In this document: piece after piece, positions 7,949 through 16,988 of the stretch
Numbering within the stretch: the stretch's first letter is position 1
Layout of the letters: every line of letters begins with the position of its first letter
Assembly (NCBI GenBank): GCA_015056725.1
Contig: SVFS01000001.1
Location: 1 to 64,000, forward strand
DNA: 64,000 nucleotides
Reading direction: 5' to 3'
Source of the DNA: Lachnospiraceae bacterium
GTDB taxonomy: Bacteria; Bacillota; Clostridia; Lachnospirales; Lachnospiraceae
The notes under the pieces: generated by a model
What the model was told of the DNA's origin: nothing
Seen by the model: only the letters and a program-made list of their open reading frames with translations
Database searches by the model: none
Translations under genes and position numbers: made by a program

Positions 7949-9427
7949 TTACTCAACTATAATGCAGCCTAACACCTCAATATTCTGTCTTTCCATTAAC
8001 TCCAGCTCACGGGCAATTTCTTCATACATGGTAAAACCGACAGTCGCCACAAGCACCACATACTTAGCTTCTGCTAAGGATTCCATCATTTCCGCATCAT
8101 AGAGTACATTGTCTAAGATGTTCACAGTAATTCTTTCCTTAGATAGCATATCTTTCATCATATTACACAATTCCATAGTATTTCCTTGCAAATCACACCC
8201 TGCTAGGCAGATTACATCTGCATCCGTTTTTCTTATCGCCAGATTAACCGCAGTTGTTGCCAATGCAATTGCTTTATCCTTAGCAAATACTCTCTTATGG
8301 TTACGTCGAAGTTTCAAAACAAATTCATCTACAAAGCCAAAAATTTTCTTCTTTTTTTCATATTTGACATAGCCTAACTGCGTAATATCATATATTTCTT
8401 GAATCTCATCTGTCTCACGCAATTTATTGTTCATAGTATAGGCAATAAATAATATAAACACTTCTAGAAAAGCAAAGATCAGCATTCCCAGAACAATATA
8501 TTTCATACTAATCCCCGGTGCAGATATTACAATAGGAGTCGTCGTTACAGTTTCTTCTCCAGCAGTTATCTCATTCTCTGCCATTAATAGATTAAAATAA
8601 GCTAACGTATTCCCGCTAAGTGCACTCTGCTCTTTGGTACAAGAGGTACGCAAGGACGCGATTTTATCTAACCATAACGTCTGTTTTTCCAACACATCTT
8701 TCCTAAAATCTGTACCGACATTACTTCCCAATATAGTCACGTCATGTCTTCCTAATTTACTGCTTAGTTCCATCTGCTTGTTCTCAATATATTCCACCAA
8801 TGCCTTGGTTAAAGCAATACACGATACCTCTTCATCATAAAGAATATTTACCTTGATTACATTGTCAGCAGTTGCCGTAATAGAAGTAACTGCAACATTG
8901 GAAGTAACTGCAACATTGGAAGTAACTGCAACATTGGAAGAATTATTCATCTCCTCCGCTGTATAATTATCCAAAGAAATCAGTTCTCCCATATTCACAT
9001 CCACATCACATTTTTCGGCCAAATACTGATAACACTCTACGCTTTTTATCAAGTTTTCGTAAACTGCCGCAATATCTTCTGCATCTGTTTCCCCCATAGT
9101 GGTAATCCACAATGTCACTTCTGCCGTAGGCACATTCAATGCATCCAATTGCATAAACACAGACTCTTTCTGATATTTCTCATATTGTTCCAATAAATTT
9201 GCATGTGCTACAGCAAGCTTTACTATTTCCAATTGCTCCTCAGTCAAAAGTGCCTCCAACTGTTCTGTATTAGATTGTAGCTTTTGAACTTCTGCATTCC
9301 TAACCGATTGCACATAGCTAAACGTTCCCATCAATACTCCACCAATTACCATGACCACAATAATTGATCGCCAATGCAATAATATCTCCACACACAAATC
9401 AAGCAAGCTGATTTCTCTTTCTTTCAT
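7949..9427 (-). CDS. Wzz/YveK-type chain-length protein with degenerate ATPase-like tail
   Basis: Protein of 492 residues. Membrane helix 1 is at about 18-38, followed by a long outward coiled region and membrane helix 2 at about 305-328, then a cytoplasmic tail. This is the layout of polysaccharide co-polymerases that control chain length. The tail (about 385-492) looks like the Rossmann-type domain of bacterial tyrosine kinases (DVICLAGCDLQGNTMELC, then VVLVATVGFT), but no Walker A motif is present, so it should not be a kinase. Residues 164-182 are three copies of SNVAVT encoded by an exact tandem DNA repeat (8883-8936). Co-polymerase function is inferred from topology and its position between capG and the O-antigen ligase gene. 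Confidence 0.75.
   Translation of the reverse strand: MKEREISLLDLCVEILLHWRSIIVVMVIGGVLMGTFSYVQSVRNAEVQKLQSNTEQLEALLTEEQLEIVKLAVAHANLLEQYEKYQKESVFMQLDALNVPTAEVTLWITTMGETDAEDIAAVYENLIKSVECYQYLAEKCDVDVNMGELISLDNYTAEEMNNSSNVAVTSNVAVTSNVAVTSITATADNVIKVNILYDEEVSCIALTKALVEYIENKQMELSSKLGRHDVTILGSNVGTDFRKDVLEKQTLWLDKIASLRTSCTKEQSALSGNTLAYFNLLMAENEITAGEETVTTTPIVISAPGISMKYIVLGMLIFAFLEVFILFIAYTMNNKLRETDEIQEIYDITQLGYVKYEKKKKIFGFVDEFVLKLRRNHKRVFAKDKAIALATTAVNLAIRKTDADVICLAGCDLQGNTMELCNMMKDMLSKERITVNILDNVLYDAEMMESLAEAKYVVLVATVGFTMYEEIARELELMERQNIEVLGCIIVE
8883..8936. repeat. 18-bp tandem repeat, three exact copies, in frame
   Basis: The unit GAAGTAACTGCAACATTG (plus strand) occurs three times without change at 8883-8900, 8901-8918 and 8919-8936, followed by a partial GAAG. 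It lies inside the Wzz-like gene, and each unit adds six residues (SNVAVT) to the periplasm-side domain. Exact copies suggest recent slippage. Copy number could vary without breaking the frame. Confidence 0.95.
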
Positions 9428-9443
9428 CGATAACGCTTCCTTC

Positions 9444-10604
9444 CTAGAACTTTCTCCATACCATCTTATTTACCACACCAGTATAACTCTGAATAATCTT
9501 CACTACCTTAGTAGAAACATTTTCTTCCACATAGTCTGGTACCGGAATGCCATAATCACCATTTTGGTTCATACTAACGGCTGTATCCACTGCCTGCAAC
9601 AAGCTTGCTTCATCAATTCCTGCCAACACAAAACATGCCTTGTCAATTGCTTCAGGACGTTCCGTAGAAGTACGGATGCATACTGCTGGAAAAGGATGTC
9701 CTACAGAAGTAAAGAAGCTAGATTCTTCAGGTAATGTCCCTGAATCAGACACTACTGCAAAAGCATTCATCTGTAAACAATTGTAGTCATGGAATCCCAG
9801 GGGGGCATGCTGAATTACCCGTTCATCCAATTCAAATCCTGACTCCTCCAGACGCTTTCTGGAACGCGGATGACAGGAATACAAAATCGGCATGTCGTAC
9901 TTTACTGCCATCTTATTTATCGCGGTAAATAAAGAAACAAAATTTTGCTCTGTATCAATATTCTCTTCTCTATGGGCAGACAATAAAATATATCTCCCCT
10001 TCTCAAGTCCAAGCTTTTTATGAATATCTGAAGTTTCAATCTTGTTTAAGTTATTATGCAACACCTCCGCCATAGGAGACCCCGTTACATAAGTTCTCTC
10101 TTTTGGCAAACCACAATCTGCCAAGTATCTTCGTGCATGCTCTGAATAAGCCATATTTACATCAGATATAATATCTACTATCCTTCGATTCGTTTCTTCA
10201 GGCAAGCATTCGTCCTTACAACGGTTTCCTGCTTCCATATGAAAAATAGGAATGTGAAGACGCTTTGCACCAATCACAGACAGACAACTGTTGGTATCAC
10301 CTAACACCAGAACGGCATCCGGCTGAATCTCTACCATCAGTTCATAAGATTTGGCTATAATATTACCCATGGTCTCTCCTAAATCTTTGCCTACCGCATT
10401 AAGATAGACCTCTGGATTCTCCAATTCCAAATCATGAAAAAACACGCCATTCAGATTATAATCATAGTTTTGTCCTGTATGTGCCAAAATTGTGTCAAAA
10501 TAAGTTCGACACTTTTTAATTACTGCAGACAGACGAATAATCTCTGGTCTGGTGCCTACGATAATTAGCAATTTCAGTTTTCCATTATTCTTAAAAGATA
10601 CCAT
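9444..10604 (-). CDS. capG: UDP-L-FucNAc synthase (non-hydrolysing 2-epimerase, CapG/FnlC)
   Basis: Protein of 386 residues of the WecB-type UDP-GlcNAc 2-epimerase family (GT-B fold). Family landmarks are GTRPEIIRLSAVI at the N terminus, HTGQNYD, GDTNSC, HMEAGNR, SAHREEN and SDSGTLPEESSF. By sequence alone it could be WecB. The two preceding genes of the operon encode CapE and CapF, so the C2 epimerisation of UDP-2-acetamido-2,6-dideoxy-L-talose (UDP-PneNAc) to UDP-L-FucNAc (CapG/FnlC) is the better reading. It follows capF by 18 bases. Cytoplasmic. The order capE-capF-capG is the classical one. Confidence 0.85.
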   Translation of the reverse strand: MVSFKNNGKLKLLIIVGTRPEIIRLSAVIKKCRTYFDTILAHTGQNYDYNLNGVFFHDLELENPEVYLNAVGKDLGETMGNIIAKSYELMVEIQPDAVLVLGDTNSCLSVIGAKRLHIPIFHMEAGNRCKDECLPEETNRRIVDIISDVNMAYSEHARRYLADCGLPKERTYVTGSPMAEVLHNNLNKIETSDIHKKLGLEKGRYILLSAHREENIDTEQNFVSLFTAINKMAVKYDMPILYSCHPRSRKRLEESGFELDERVIQHAPLGFHDYNCLQMNAFAVVSDSGTLPEESSFFTSVGHPFPAVCIRTSTERPEAIDKACFVLAGIDEASLLQAVDTAVSMNQNGDYGIPVPDYVEENVSTKVVKIIQSYTGVVNKMVWRKF

Positions 10605-10622
10605 ACACTCATCTCCATTGTT

Positions 10623-11753
10623 TTATTTTTCGTCCATGTCTACCGGTTCATATATTGTATCTGGTTTTCCCGGATTAAAACACTCATTACACCACATCAA
10701 GGTTACCAAATCCGTATCTCCTTCGTTGATAATGGAATGAGTATATCCGGTAGGAATATCTACCACTTCAAGTTTTTTTCCACTCACATGATATTCTATA
10801 ATCTCTTCATCTCCATACTTCCGAAACTGAATCAACCCTTTCCCACTGACCACCACAAACTTCTCATTCTTGGTATGATGCCAATGATTGCCTTTCGTAA
10901 TGCCAGGCTTTGATATATTAATAGACACCTGTCCTCTGTCAACACTCTTTAATATCTCTGTAAAGCTTCCTCTCTCATCCTCATGCATAAGCAAAGGATA
11001 TGAAAACTGATCTGTTGGCAAATAACTCAAATAAGTGCTGTACAGCTTCTTCTCAAAGCTTTCTTCGTTCATATTCGGTATCATCAGATTCTGGCGACTC
11101 TCTCGGAAGCTGTAAAGCAATGTTACGATTTCACCCAAAGTAATCTCATGCTCCACAGGTACATAACAATACCCATCTGGATTCACATGAGGATGACGAT
11201 CCAGTGCCTGCATCAGTTCCTCCACTACATCATCAATATATACCAAGTGCATTACCGTATTTCGGTCATTTACCTGAACAGGCAAACCATGAGCGATATT
11301 ATGACAGAAAGTTGCCACTGCGCTATTGTAATTAGGTCTACACCATTTACCGAACACATTAGGAAAACGATAAATATATATCAGACTTCCTGTCTCCTGA
11401 CCATAAGCGAACAGCATATCTTCTCCGGCTTTCTTGCTCTTGCCATAAGGATTCTCCAATGCCGCCTGAATAGAAGACGAATTCACAATCGGACAGATAT
11501 TGCCATATTTACGTAAGGTTTCTACGAGATTGCTTGCAAATCCAAAGTTTCCTTCCATGAACTCTTCCTCATTTTGAGGCCGATTGACACCCGCAAGGTT
11601 AAAAACAAAGTCACACTCCTTGCAATACATATCCAATTTCTCAGTCGGGGTATCTACATCATAAGAAAAGACTTCCACTCCTTCACGCCTATTTAATTCA
11701 GTGATTAGATTCTTTCCAATAAAGCCATTGGATCCGGTTACCAATACCTTCAT
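10623..11753 (-). CDS. capF: CapF/FnlB bifunctional reductase with cupin domain
   Basis: Two-domain enzyme of 376 residues from the ATG at 11753. The N-terminal SDR domain has the NAD(P)H-binding GSNGFIGKN at the very start and an YGKSK-type active-site pair. The C-terminal cupin (about 245-370) has metal-binding histidines in GNHWHHTKNEKF and a later PTGYTHS. CapF epimerises C3 and reduces C4 of the CapE product to give UDP-2-acetamido-2,6-dideoxy-L-talose. A GTG 18 bases upstream is also open, but the ATG at 11753 overlaps the capE stop as TAATG and has GGAGAG in front, so it is preferred. This is the middle step of UDP-L-FucNAc synthesis. Confidence 0.9.
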   Translation of the reverse strand: MKVLVTGSNGFIGKNLITELNRREGVEVFSYDVDTPTEKLDMYCKECDFVFNLAGVNRPQNEEEFMEGNFGFASNLVETLRKYGNICPIVNSSSIQAALENPYGKSKKAGEDMLFAYGQETGSLIYIYRFPNVFGKWCRPNYNSAVATFCHNIAHGLPVQVNDRNTVMHLVYIDDVVEELMQALDRHPHVNPDGYCYVPVEHEITLGEIVTLLYSFRESRQNLMIPNMNEESFEKKLYSTYLSYLPTDQFSYPLLMHEDERGSFTEILKSVDRGQVSINISKPGITKGNHWHHTKNEKFVVVSGKGLIQFRKYGDEEIIEYHVSGKKLEVVDIPTGYTHSIINEGDTDLVTLMWCNECFNPGKPDTIYEPVDMDEK

Positions 11754-12796
11754 TATCTTCCGCTCTCCCACTTTGCAATCTCATCCTTAATATAAGATAA
11801 GGTTAATAACTTCTCCTTTACCTGTTCCACATTCATCAAAGCAGTATTATTGGAATTAAACTCTGTCAATGTATTTCTTTCCACGTTACCATCTTTAAAA
11901 TACTTATCATAGTTCAAATCACGCTTATCCGCAGGAACACGATAAAAATTGCCCATATCAATAGCATTAGCACATTCTTCGTTTGTAAGCAAAGTCTCAT
12001 ACATTTTCTCACCATGGCGGATACCAATAACCTGTATCTCATTGTTTGTGTGGAACAACTCTTTTACTGCCTGTGCTAATACACCAATAGTACAGGCAGG
12101 TGCCTTCTGCACCATAATGTCGCCACTCTCAGCGTTCTGAAACGCATAAACAACCAATTCTACCGCTTCTTCTAAACTCATAACAAATCGCGTCATAGTA
12201 GGGTCTGTAATAGTAAGAGGCTTACCTTCCTTAATCTGGCTGATAAACAAAGGAATTACTGAACCTCTGGAACAAAGTACATTGCCATATCTAGTACAGC
12301 AGATACTTGTCTCTTCGGAAGATATAGTCCTAGACTTAGCCACAATAACCTTCTCCATCATTGCCTTAGATGTACCCATGGCATTTACTGGATACGCTGC
12401 TTTATCTGTGGACAAGCATATAACTTTCTTTACTCCCGCATCTATAGCACACTGAAGTACATTCTCAGTACCAAGTACATTAGTCTTCACCGCTTCAATA
12501 GGGAAGAATTCACAGGACGGAACCTGCTTCAATGCTGCCGCATGGAAGATGAAGTCCACACCATGCATAGCCTTGGCAATACTCTGAGGATCGCGCACAT
12601 CACCAATATAAAATTTCAATTTATTACTATATTCTGGATATTCCCGTTGATAGAAATGACGCATGTCATCCTGTTTCAGCTCATCACGGGAGAAAATACG
12701 AATCTCGCCTATGTCAGTTGCTAAAAATCTATTTAATACTGCATTTCCGAAGGAGCCTGTACCTCCGGTAATCAATAAAGTTTTATTTGCAAACAT
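11753..12796 (-). CDS. capE: CapE/FnlA UDP-GlcNAc 4,6-dehydratase / 5-epimerase
   Basis: SDR enzyme of 347 residues and the first step of UDP-L-FucNAc synthesis. It has the NADP-binding TGGTGSFG near residues 10-17, LSTDKAAYPVNAMGTSKAMME with methionine in place of the usual active-site tyrosine (typical of the CapE/FlaA1/WbjB group), and GIRHGEKMYETLL near the substrate-binding end. It converts UDP-GlcNAc to the 4-keto-6-deoxy sugar with inversion at C5. It is the first gene of block H; the DNA upstream (12797-13096) holds no gene and borders an IS21 remnant. A separate promoter is expected there, but no convincing -35/-10 pair was found. Confidence 0.9.
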   Translation of the reverse strand: MFANKTLLITGGTGSFGNAVLNRFLATDIGEIRIFSRDELKQDDMRHFYQREYPEYSNKLKFYIGDVRDPQSIAKAMHGVDFIFHAAALKQVPSCEFFPIEAVKTNVLGTENVLQCAIDAGVKKVICLSTDKAAYPVNAMGTSKAMMEKVIVAKSRTISSEETSICCTRYGNVLCSRGSVIPLFISQIKEGKPLTITDPTMTRFVMSLEEAVELVVYAFQNAESGDIMVQKAPACTIGVLAQAVKELFHTNNEIQVIGIRHGEKMYETLLTNEECANAIDMGNFYRVPADKRDLNYDKYFKDGNVERNTLTEFNSNNTALMNVEQVKEKLLTLSYIKDEIAKWESGR

Positions 12797-13096
12797 AATT
12801 TTTTTCTCTATACTTTCTTATTTTTTACACAAAAAATCCTGTGTTTTAGCCATTTGTACAATGATTTGCAATGTTACGAACAATGATAAGCATTCAATAA
12901 TGGGCGAATCAGCGTCCCATCCTTCCACATGGCGGCTAACCGCTCATGTCTAGCAGGCTCATCCCCCTTAGAAGAGTCCTAAATTCCTTGGTCCAGCCGC
13001 CCATAGTGGGTTGTCGCTTCTGCTCCTAAGTGCAGTCACCTATAATGAGTCCATGCACATAAAAGTGTGTAAATTCATTACAGTAGGTCGATAACC
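12797..13096. other. gene-free junction between FucNAc and nonulosonate blocks
   Basis: Three hundred bases with no credible coding sequence. The part from about 12900 to 13096 is visibly less AT-rich than its surroundings and runs directly into the istA remnant on the plus strand, so it probably includes the leader end of the lost insertion sequence. No clear terminal inverted repeat was found. The capE promoter and leader should lie in 12797-12900. Confidence 0.5.
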
Positions 13097-13345
13097 ATGA
13101 CTGATTATCGAGAAATCATCAGACAAAAACGTCTTGAGTTTAGCAATCTTGCGATTGCCAGCAGCCTTCGTTGCTCACATAACACAGTTTCTGAAGTACT
13201 TAAGCTTAGCGAAACACATTCTCTGGAATGGTCAATCCCTGATTATGAGTATGTTTATAACAAGCTGGCTAACCCCAGTATAACACTTTCGCTTCTGTGG
13301 ACAGAATACGGTGCTAAATGTGAAGCTGAACATATCATCATATAA
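13097..13345 (+). pseudogene. istA: IS21-family transposase IstA remnant
   Basis: The reading frame encodes 82 residues starting MTDYREIIRQKRLEFSNLAI, followed by SLRCSHNTVSEVLKLSE. This is the N-terminal helix-turn-helix of IstA, the IS21 transposase. It then jumps to IPDYEYVYNKLANPSITLSL, which in intact IstA proteins comes a few dozen residues later, so an internal deletion is likely. It ends shortly after LLWTEYGAKCE, where a full IstA would continue for several hundred residues with its DDE catalytic domain. No istB follows. It is the only plus-strand coding trace that I believe in the window and it separates two biosynthesis blocks, a typical scar of locus assembly by transfer. Confidence 0.75.
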
Positions 13346-13482
13346 AAAATATGATTTGCTAACAAAGAAATCTGTAGAGCAGTTTTAAATATAAAGGTGG
13401 GCAATTTCATTTGATTGTCAATAACATACTAACTATCCAAAACAGCAAATTTGCCGCACTCTTTAGTAATAATACTGTATTA

Positions 13483-14166
13483 TCACCTGTTTTGCATCAA
13501 AAATTCTGCAAGCCTAAAATCCAACTCTGTATCTATATCTATGCTTCTTTCTCTACTCATAATATATGCATATGCACCTTCCCGATACAAAAATGGATTT
13601 TCAAGAAACGAAAGTACATCTAGTATATACAATGCCCCATTCAAGCGATAGCAGTTCTTCTCGTTTTGACGTTGTTTTCCATTTCCACAATTCATAAAAC
13701 CATTTAAACTATAATTTTCATCTAATTCTCCACACCAAGCCAACGGATGATCCATTTCACACATTGATATGATTGCAGTTGCATCTTTTTCTGAAAAAAG
13801 ATTATATGCTTGTCCAATATCCAATGCATTACGCAACGGCGATGTCGGCTGAAGGACACAAAATGTATCATATGTTCTTTGCATTTTTTGGTAATTGCTT
13901 AACACTTCTCGTACTGTATCCCATGTACTTGCTGTATCAGAAGATGTATGCTCGCTTCTCAAAAATGGAACTTCTGCACCATATAGCCGTGCAATTTCTG
14001 CATACTCCTCCGAATCTGTAGATACCATAACCGTAGAAAATTGTTTTGATTCTATTGCCGCCTCAATAGAATACGCTATCAAAGGTTTTCCATTTAACAA
14101 CTTAATATTTTTATTAATTAACCCCTTAGACCCACTACGCGCCGGTATAATTGCTAAATTTCTCAT
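13483..14166 (-). CDS. legF: CMP-legionaminic acid synthase (NeuA/LegF family)
   Basis: Cytidylyltransferase of 227 residues, usual length for the short NeuA/LegF/PseF class. The nucleotide-binding signature IIPARSGSKGLINKNIKLL is at the N terminus, followed by VSTDSEEYAEIA and VLQPTSPLR, and a C-terminal SIDIDTELDF metal-binding segment. It activates a nonulosonic acid with CTP to the CMP-sugar used by transferases. LegI and LegG homologues upstream in the same operon make legionaminic acid the likeliest substrate. It is the last gene of the nonulosonate block, and its stop codon lies inside a hairpin (13466-13486) that lacks a T-run. Cytoplasmic. Confidence 0.85.
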   Translation of the reverse strand: MRNLAIIPARSGSKGLINKNIKLLNGKPLIAYSIEAAIESKQFSTVMVSTDSEEYAEIARLYGAEVPFLRSEHTSSDTASTWDTVREVLSNYQKMQRTYDTFCVLQPTSPLRNALDIGQAYNLFSEKDATAIISMCEMDHPLAWCGELDENYSLNGFMNCGNGKQRQNEKNCYRLNGALYILDVLSFLENPFLYREGAYAYIMSRERSIDIDTELDFRLAEFLMQNR

Positions 14167-14182
14167 ATTTGGTAATTCCTTA

Positions 14183-15241
14183 CTAATCTATTGACAGTTT
14201 CCTTTTCATCCGATCTAGCTCTTCTAATTGTCCCATATCCATCCAGTTTTCCTCTGAAATCGGATATATTCCCACATTTTCATCTGATTCAATACATTTC
14301 TGAATTATTTCTGTTATATGAATAAATGTATTCCTTGGAATATAATCTAAAAATCTGGAATCAATAACATATAGTCCTGTATTAGTCATAAAGCTCATTT
14401 CCGGCTTTTCTACTAAACCTATGGGTGTTCCATCTTTTGACATTTTCACAACGCCATATGGTATCGTCACATTCTTAATCGCACAAACCATCGTGATAAT
14501 ATTATTCTGTTCTTTGTGTAATCGATAAATATCCGAATAATCCTCATCAATCAATATGTCACAGTTTGAAAGAAAAAATGTATCCACATAACGACCTTCC
14601 AATAATTTCAGTCCGCCGCCGGTTCCCATAAATTCTTTCTCTTCTATAAAACCAACATTATATGGTACCTCACTATCTTGAAAATATGATTCGATAAAAT
14701 GCTTTTTATAATTTACAATCATATCCACTTTATCACATCCATAATTTCTAAAGCGCTCTATTATCCATTCTGTAATTGTTTTTTCGCCAATTGGAATTAA
14801 CGGTTTGGGCAAAATTTGTGTGTATGGATACAATCGCGTTCCTTTCCCACCCGCCATAATAACCAACGGTATATTATGTAATTCATTATTTCTTTTTTTA
14901 ATAGAGTGTTTCTTATGAATATATATATCTACGATTTCATCTTGAGAATTCAATATCGGAACAATATTTATTTCGTATTCATTGCATATCCTTATAGCAT
15001 CATTCACATTCACTTGGTAAACATATTTAGGCTCCTTTATCATGAAATTTCTGACCAACGCATTTAAATCGCCTGTCTTAATAAGCCAACGCCGAATATC
15101 GCCATCTGTTACACACCCAACTAATTTATTATTCTCTGTTATAAATAAGATTCCATGTGAATTGGCATCAATCATTCTCATTGCTGCTATAACTTGTATC
15201 TCCGCCGAGCCAATAAATAGTAATATTTCTTCGTTATCCAT
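14183..15241 (-). CDS. ptmE: PtmE-like nucleotidyltransferase with two CBS domains
   Basis: Protein of 352 residues. The first part (about 1-115) is a pair of CBS domains (GCVTDGDIRRWL is the recognisable strand). The rest is a sugar-phosphate nucleotidyltransferase with PLVIMAGGKGTRLYPYT and PKPLIPIGEK near residue 125, plus an EKPEM motif. In Campylobacter, the same architecture (PtmE) makes GDP-GlcN/GDP-GlcNAc, the entry point of a GDP-linked legionaminic acid route. Position between LegI and LegF supports this role. The CBS pair probably senses an adenine or guanine nucleotide. Whether the base donor is GTP, UTP or CTP cannot be read from the sequence. Confidence 0.8.
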   Translation of the reverse strand: MDNEEILLFIGSAEIQVIAAMRMIDANSHGILFITENNKLVGCVTDGDIRRWLIKTGDLNALVRNFMIKEPKYVYQVNVNDAIRICNEYEINIVPILNSQDEIVDIYIHKKHSIKKRNNELHNIPLVIMAGGKGTRLYPYTQILPKPLIPIGEKTITEWIIERFRNYGCDKVDMIVNYKKHFIESYFQDSEVPYNVGFIEEKEFMGTGGGLKLLEGRYVDTFFLSNCDILIDEDYSDIYRLHKEQNNIITMVCAIKNVTIPYGVVKMSKDGTPIGLVEKPEMSFMTNTGLYVIDSRFLDYIPRNTFIHITEIIQKCIESDENVGIYPISEENWMDMGQLEELDRMKRKLSID

Positions 15242-15265
15242 TTTTTATTCCTCTACACAATAACA

Positions 15266-16264
15266 TTATACCTCTATCAAATCATCTTCGCTAAAGTTTC
15301 TAATCGCTTTAGTTCCTATAACATCATGCCATTTCATAGGATTAATTCCATCTCCTGGTCTTTTTGTCGTTATATTACTTTCTGTCAAAACCTCACCTTT
15401 TTTTATATCACATGCTGCTATAATACTTTTCCTTGCTACCATAATATTAGCCTTTTCAATTTCTGTTGGAATTTTATTGCCATTTCCCAATGCAAGCTCA
15501 ATATTTCTAATAGACGAAACTAATCCTTTTAACTCATCCGGATTCAAGCTTGCTTTATGATCAGGTCCTGTCATGTTAGAATCCAATGTAAAATGCTTTT
15601 CTATTACTGTTGCTCCCATTGCTACTGCAGCAATTGGAACTTCTACTCCTTTTGTATGATCTGAATATCCCACATTGCATTTGAAACGATCTTTTAAGGC
15701 AAGCATCGCTCTTAGATTTACATCTTGCATTTTTGTCGGATAGCTTGTCGTACAATGAAGAAGTGTTATTTCCCCTGCTCCATTATTCTCCAAAATTTGT
15801 AATGCATCTTCCACTTCCTGCATTGTACTCATCCCTGTCGACATAATAATTGCCTTTCCCGTCTTAGCAATTTCAACTAAATATGGATAGTTTGTAATTT
15901 CACCAGATGGTATTTTCCACAAATTCTGCAATTCATTAAGGAAATGAATACTTTCAATATCAAAAGGTGTAGAAAGAAATTCTATTCCTAATGACTTACA
16001 ATAATCAGCAAGAATGTAAAAATCCGAAAACGGTAGTAAAAGTTTACTAAGCATTTCCTTTTGTGATTTATCCTGCCCTATATTCTCCTTCTGATATTTT
16101 GCCATTTTCGCATTTTTGGATACAACAGAACTTAGTTTTGCAGTTTGAAATTTTACAATATCCGCACCACTCATTTTAGCTACTTCTATTAGTCTTTTGG
16201 CAATATCAATGTCACCATTATGATTTACACCAGCCTCTGCAATAATTAGCGTTCTTTTATTCAT
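15266..16264 (-). CDS. legI: N,N'-diacetyllegionaminate synthase (NeuB/LegI)
   Basis: Protein of 332 residues with the two expected parts. A NeuB TIM barrel (about 1-245) begins IIAEAGVNHNGDIDIAKRL and contains IVKFQTAK, LSTPFD, IMSTGMST, LLHCTTSYP, GYSDHTKG and EKHFTLD. A C-terminal SAF/antifreeze-like domain (about 275-332) contains ARKSIIA and RPGDGI. The enzyme condenses phosphoenolpyruvate with a 6-carbon 2,4-diacetamido sugar to give a nonulosonic acid. Distinguishing sialic, legionaminic and pseudaminic acid synthases by eye is uncertain; the LegB/C/G/PtmE-like neighbours favour legionaminic acid. It starts 46 bases after the acetyltransferase gene. Cytoplasmic. Confidence 0.88.
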   Translation of the reverse strand: MNKRTLIIAEAGVNHNGDIDIAKRLIEVAKMSGADIVKFQTAKLSSVVSKNAKMAKYQKENIGQDKSQKEMLSKLLLPFSDFYILADYCKSLGIEFLSTPFDIESIHFLNELQNLWKIPSGEITNYPYLVEIAKTGKAIIMSTGMSTMQEVEDALQILENNGAGEITLLHCTTSYPTKMQDVNLRAMLALKDRFKCNVGYSDHTKGVEVPIAAVAMGATVIEKHFTLDSNMTGPDHKASLNPDELKGLVSSIRNIELALGNGNKIPTEIEKANIMVARKSIIAACDIKKGEVLTESNITTKRPGDGINPMKWHDVIGTKAIRNFSEDDLIEV

Positions 16265-16310
16265 AATTGCCTCTCTTATAAAATGTACGTTTACAAAGAA
16301 ATATTAAAAA

Positions 16311-16979
16311 TTATCCCACATAGAATCTTTCAGCGAGAAGACTTTCTACTTCATCTTTTCTATTTTCTTTTATAATCAAATTTGGATATTGACCAAATAC
16401 TAAGGAATTACTTGGGATATCGGTATCCTTTACGTATGTATTTGCACACAAAACAACTCTATCACCAATATGGCAATTCCCAACTATTTTACTATTGCTC
16501 ATCATTATTACGCCTTCACCTATTGTAGGAGCAAAATCCCCATTTTCCCCTACTGTACACCCTTGCATCGCAAGAAAATAATTGCCAATTTTTGCTCTTC
16601 CTGTTAATACTATCCCGTTAGGATGGATTGGTAGGAATATATCTGGCATGCAATGTGCGTAATAAATATCAGCACCCGAAATTGTTAAATTTGTCATAAA
16701 AATTTTTTCACACAATTTTTGTACATCATCGTTTTTATCAAAAGTCACATGTATCGTATTCGCTAAAAAATACAAATACAAGCAGTACTGTCCCATATGA
16801 TATGGGTTGATACTATCACATGCATAATAACTATCACGAACATGACTGAAACATTTCATAGTACGCTTCCATGTATGTGATTGAACTGACTTTATTATAT
16901 TTTCCTCATCACTATTCAGCCCAAAAATATTTTTTATTGGTATATATAACAGTTCATTTTTCGAATCACATATTCTCAT
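16311..16979 (-). CDS. hexapeptide-repeat acetyltransferase, serine-acetyltransferase-like
   Basis: Protein of 222 residues with an N-terminal helical part and a left-handed beta-helix from about residue 105. Repeats such as GIVLTGRAKIGNYF, GCTVGEN, IGEGVIMMSNSKIVGN and IGDRVVLCANTYV show the I-G-x4 periodicity. The helical N terminus followed by HCMPDIFLPIHPNGIVL resembles serine O-acetyltransferases (CysE), but within this operon the acceptor is probably a sugar. It is the only acetyltransferase in the nonulosonate cassette and may fill the LegH role (N-acetylation of the 4-amino sugar), or it may act with the three preceding coupled genes. Acceptor not determined. Confidence 0.7.
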   Translation of the reverse strand: MRICDSKNELLYIPIKNIFGLNSDEENIIKSVQSHTWKRTMKCFSHVRDSYYACDSINPYHMGQYCLYLYFLANTIHVTFDKNDDVQKLCEKIFMTNLTISGADIYYAHCMPDIFLPIHPNGIVLTGRAKIGNYFLAMQGCTVGENGDFAPTIGEGVIMMSNSKIVGNCHIGDRVVLCANTYVKDTDIPSNSLVFGQYPNLIIKENRKDEVESLLAERFYVG

Positions 16980-16988
16980 ATTAGTATT

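Noticed and set aside
8883..8936. Possible CRISPR-like repeats
   Set aside because: The copies are adjacent without spacers, only 18 bp long, and lie in frame inside a coding gene.
12663..12953. Plus-strand open frame of 96 residues across the capE start and junction
   Set aside because: Mostly antisense to capE, no recognisable motif, no ribosome site.
13097..13345. A complete IS21 element
   Set aside because: Only the N-terminal part of IstA remains with an internal deletion; istB, the DDE domain and clear terminal repeats are missing.
13466..13486. Hairpin at the legF stop as a terminator
   Set aside because: A 10-bp stem with a G-U pair is present but the loop is one base and no T-run follows on the minus strand.
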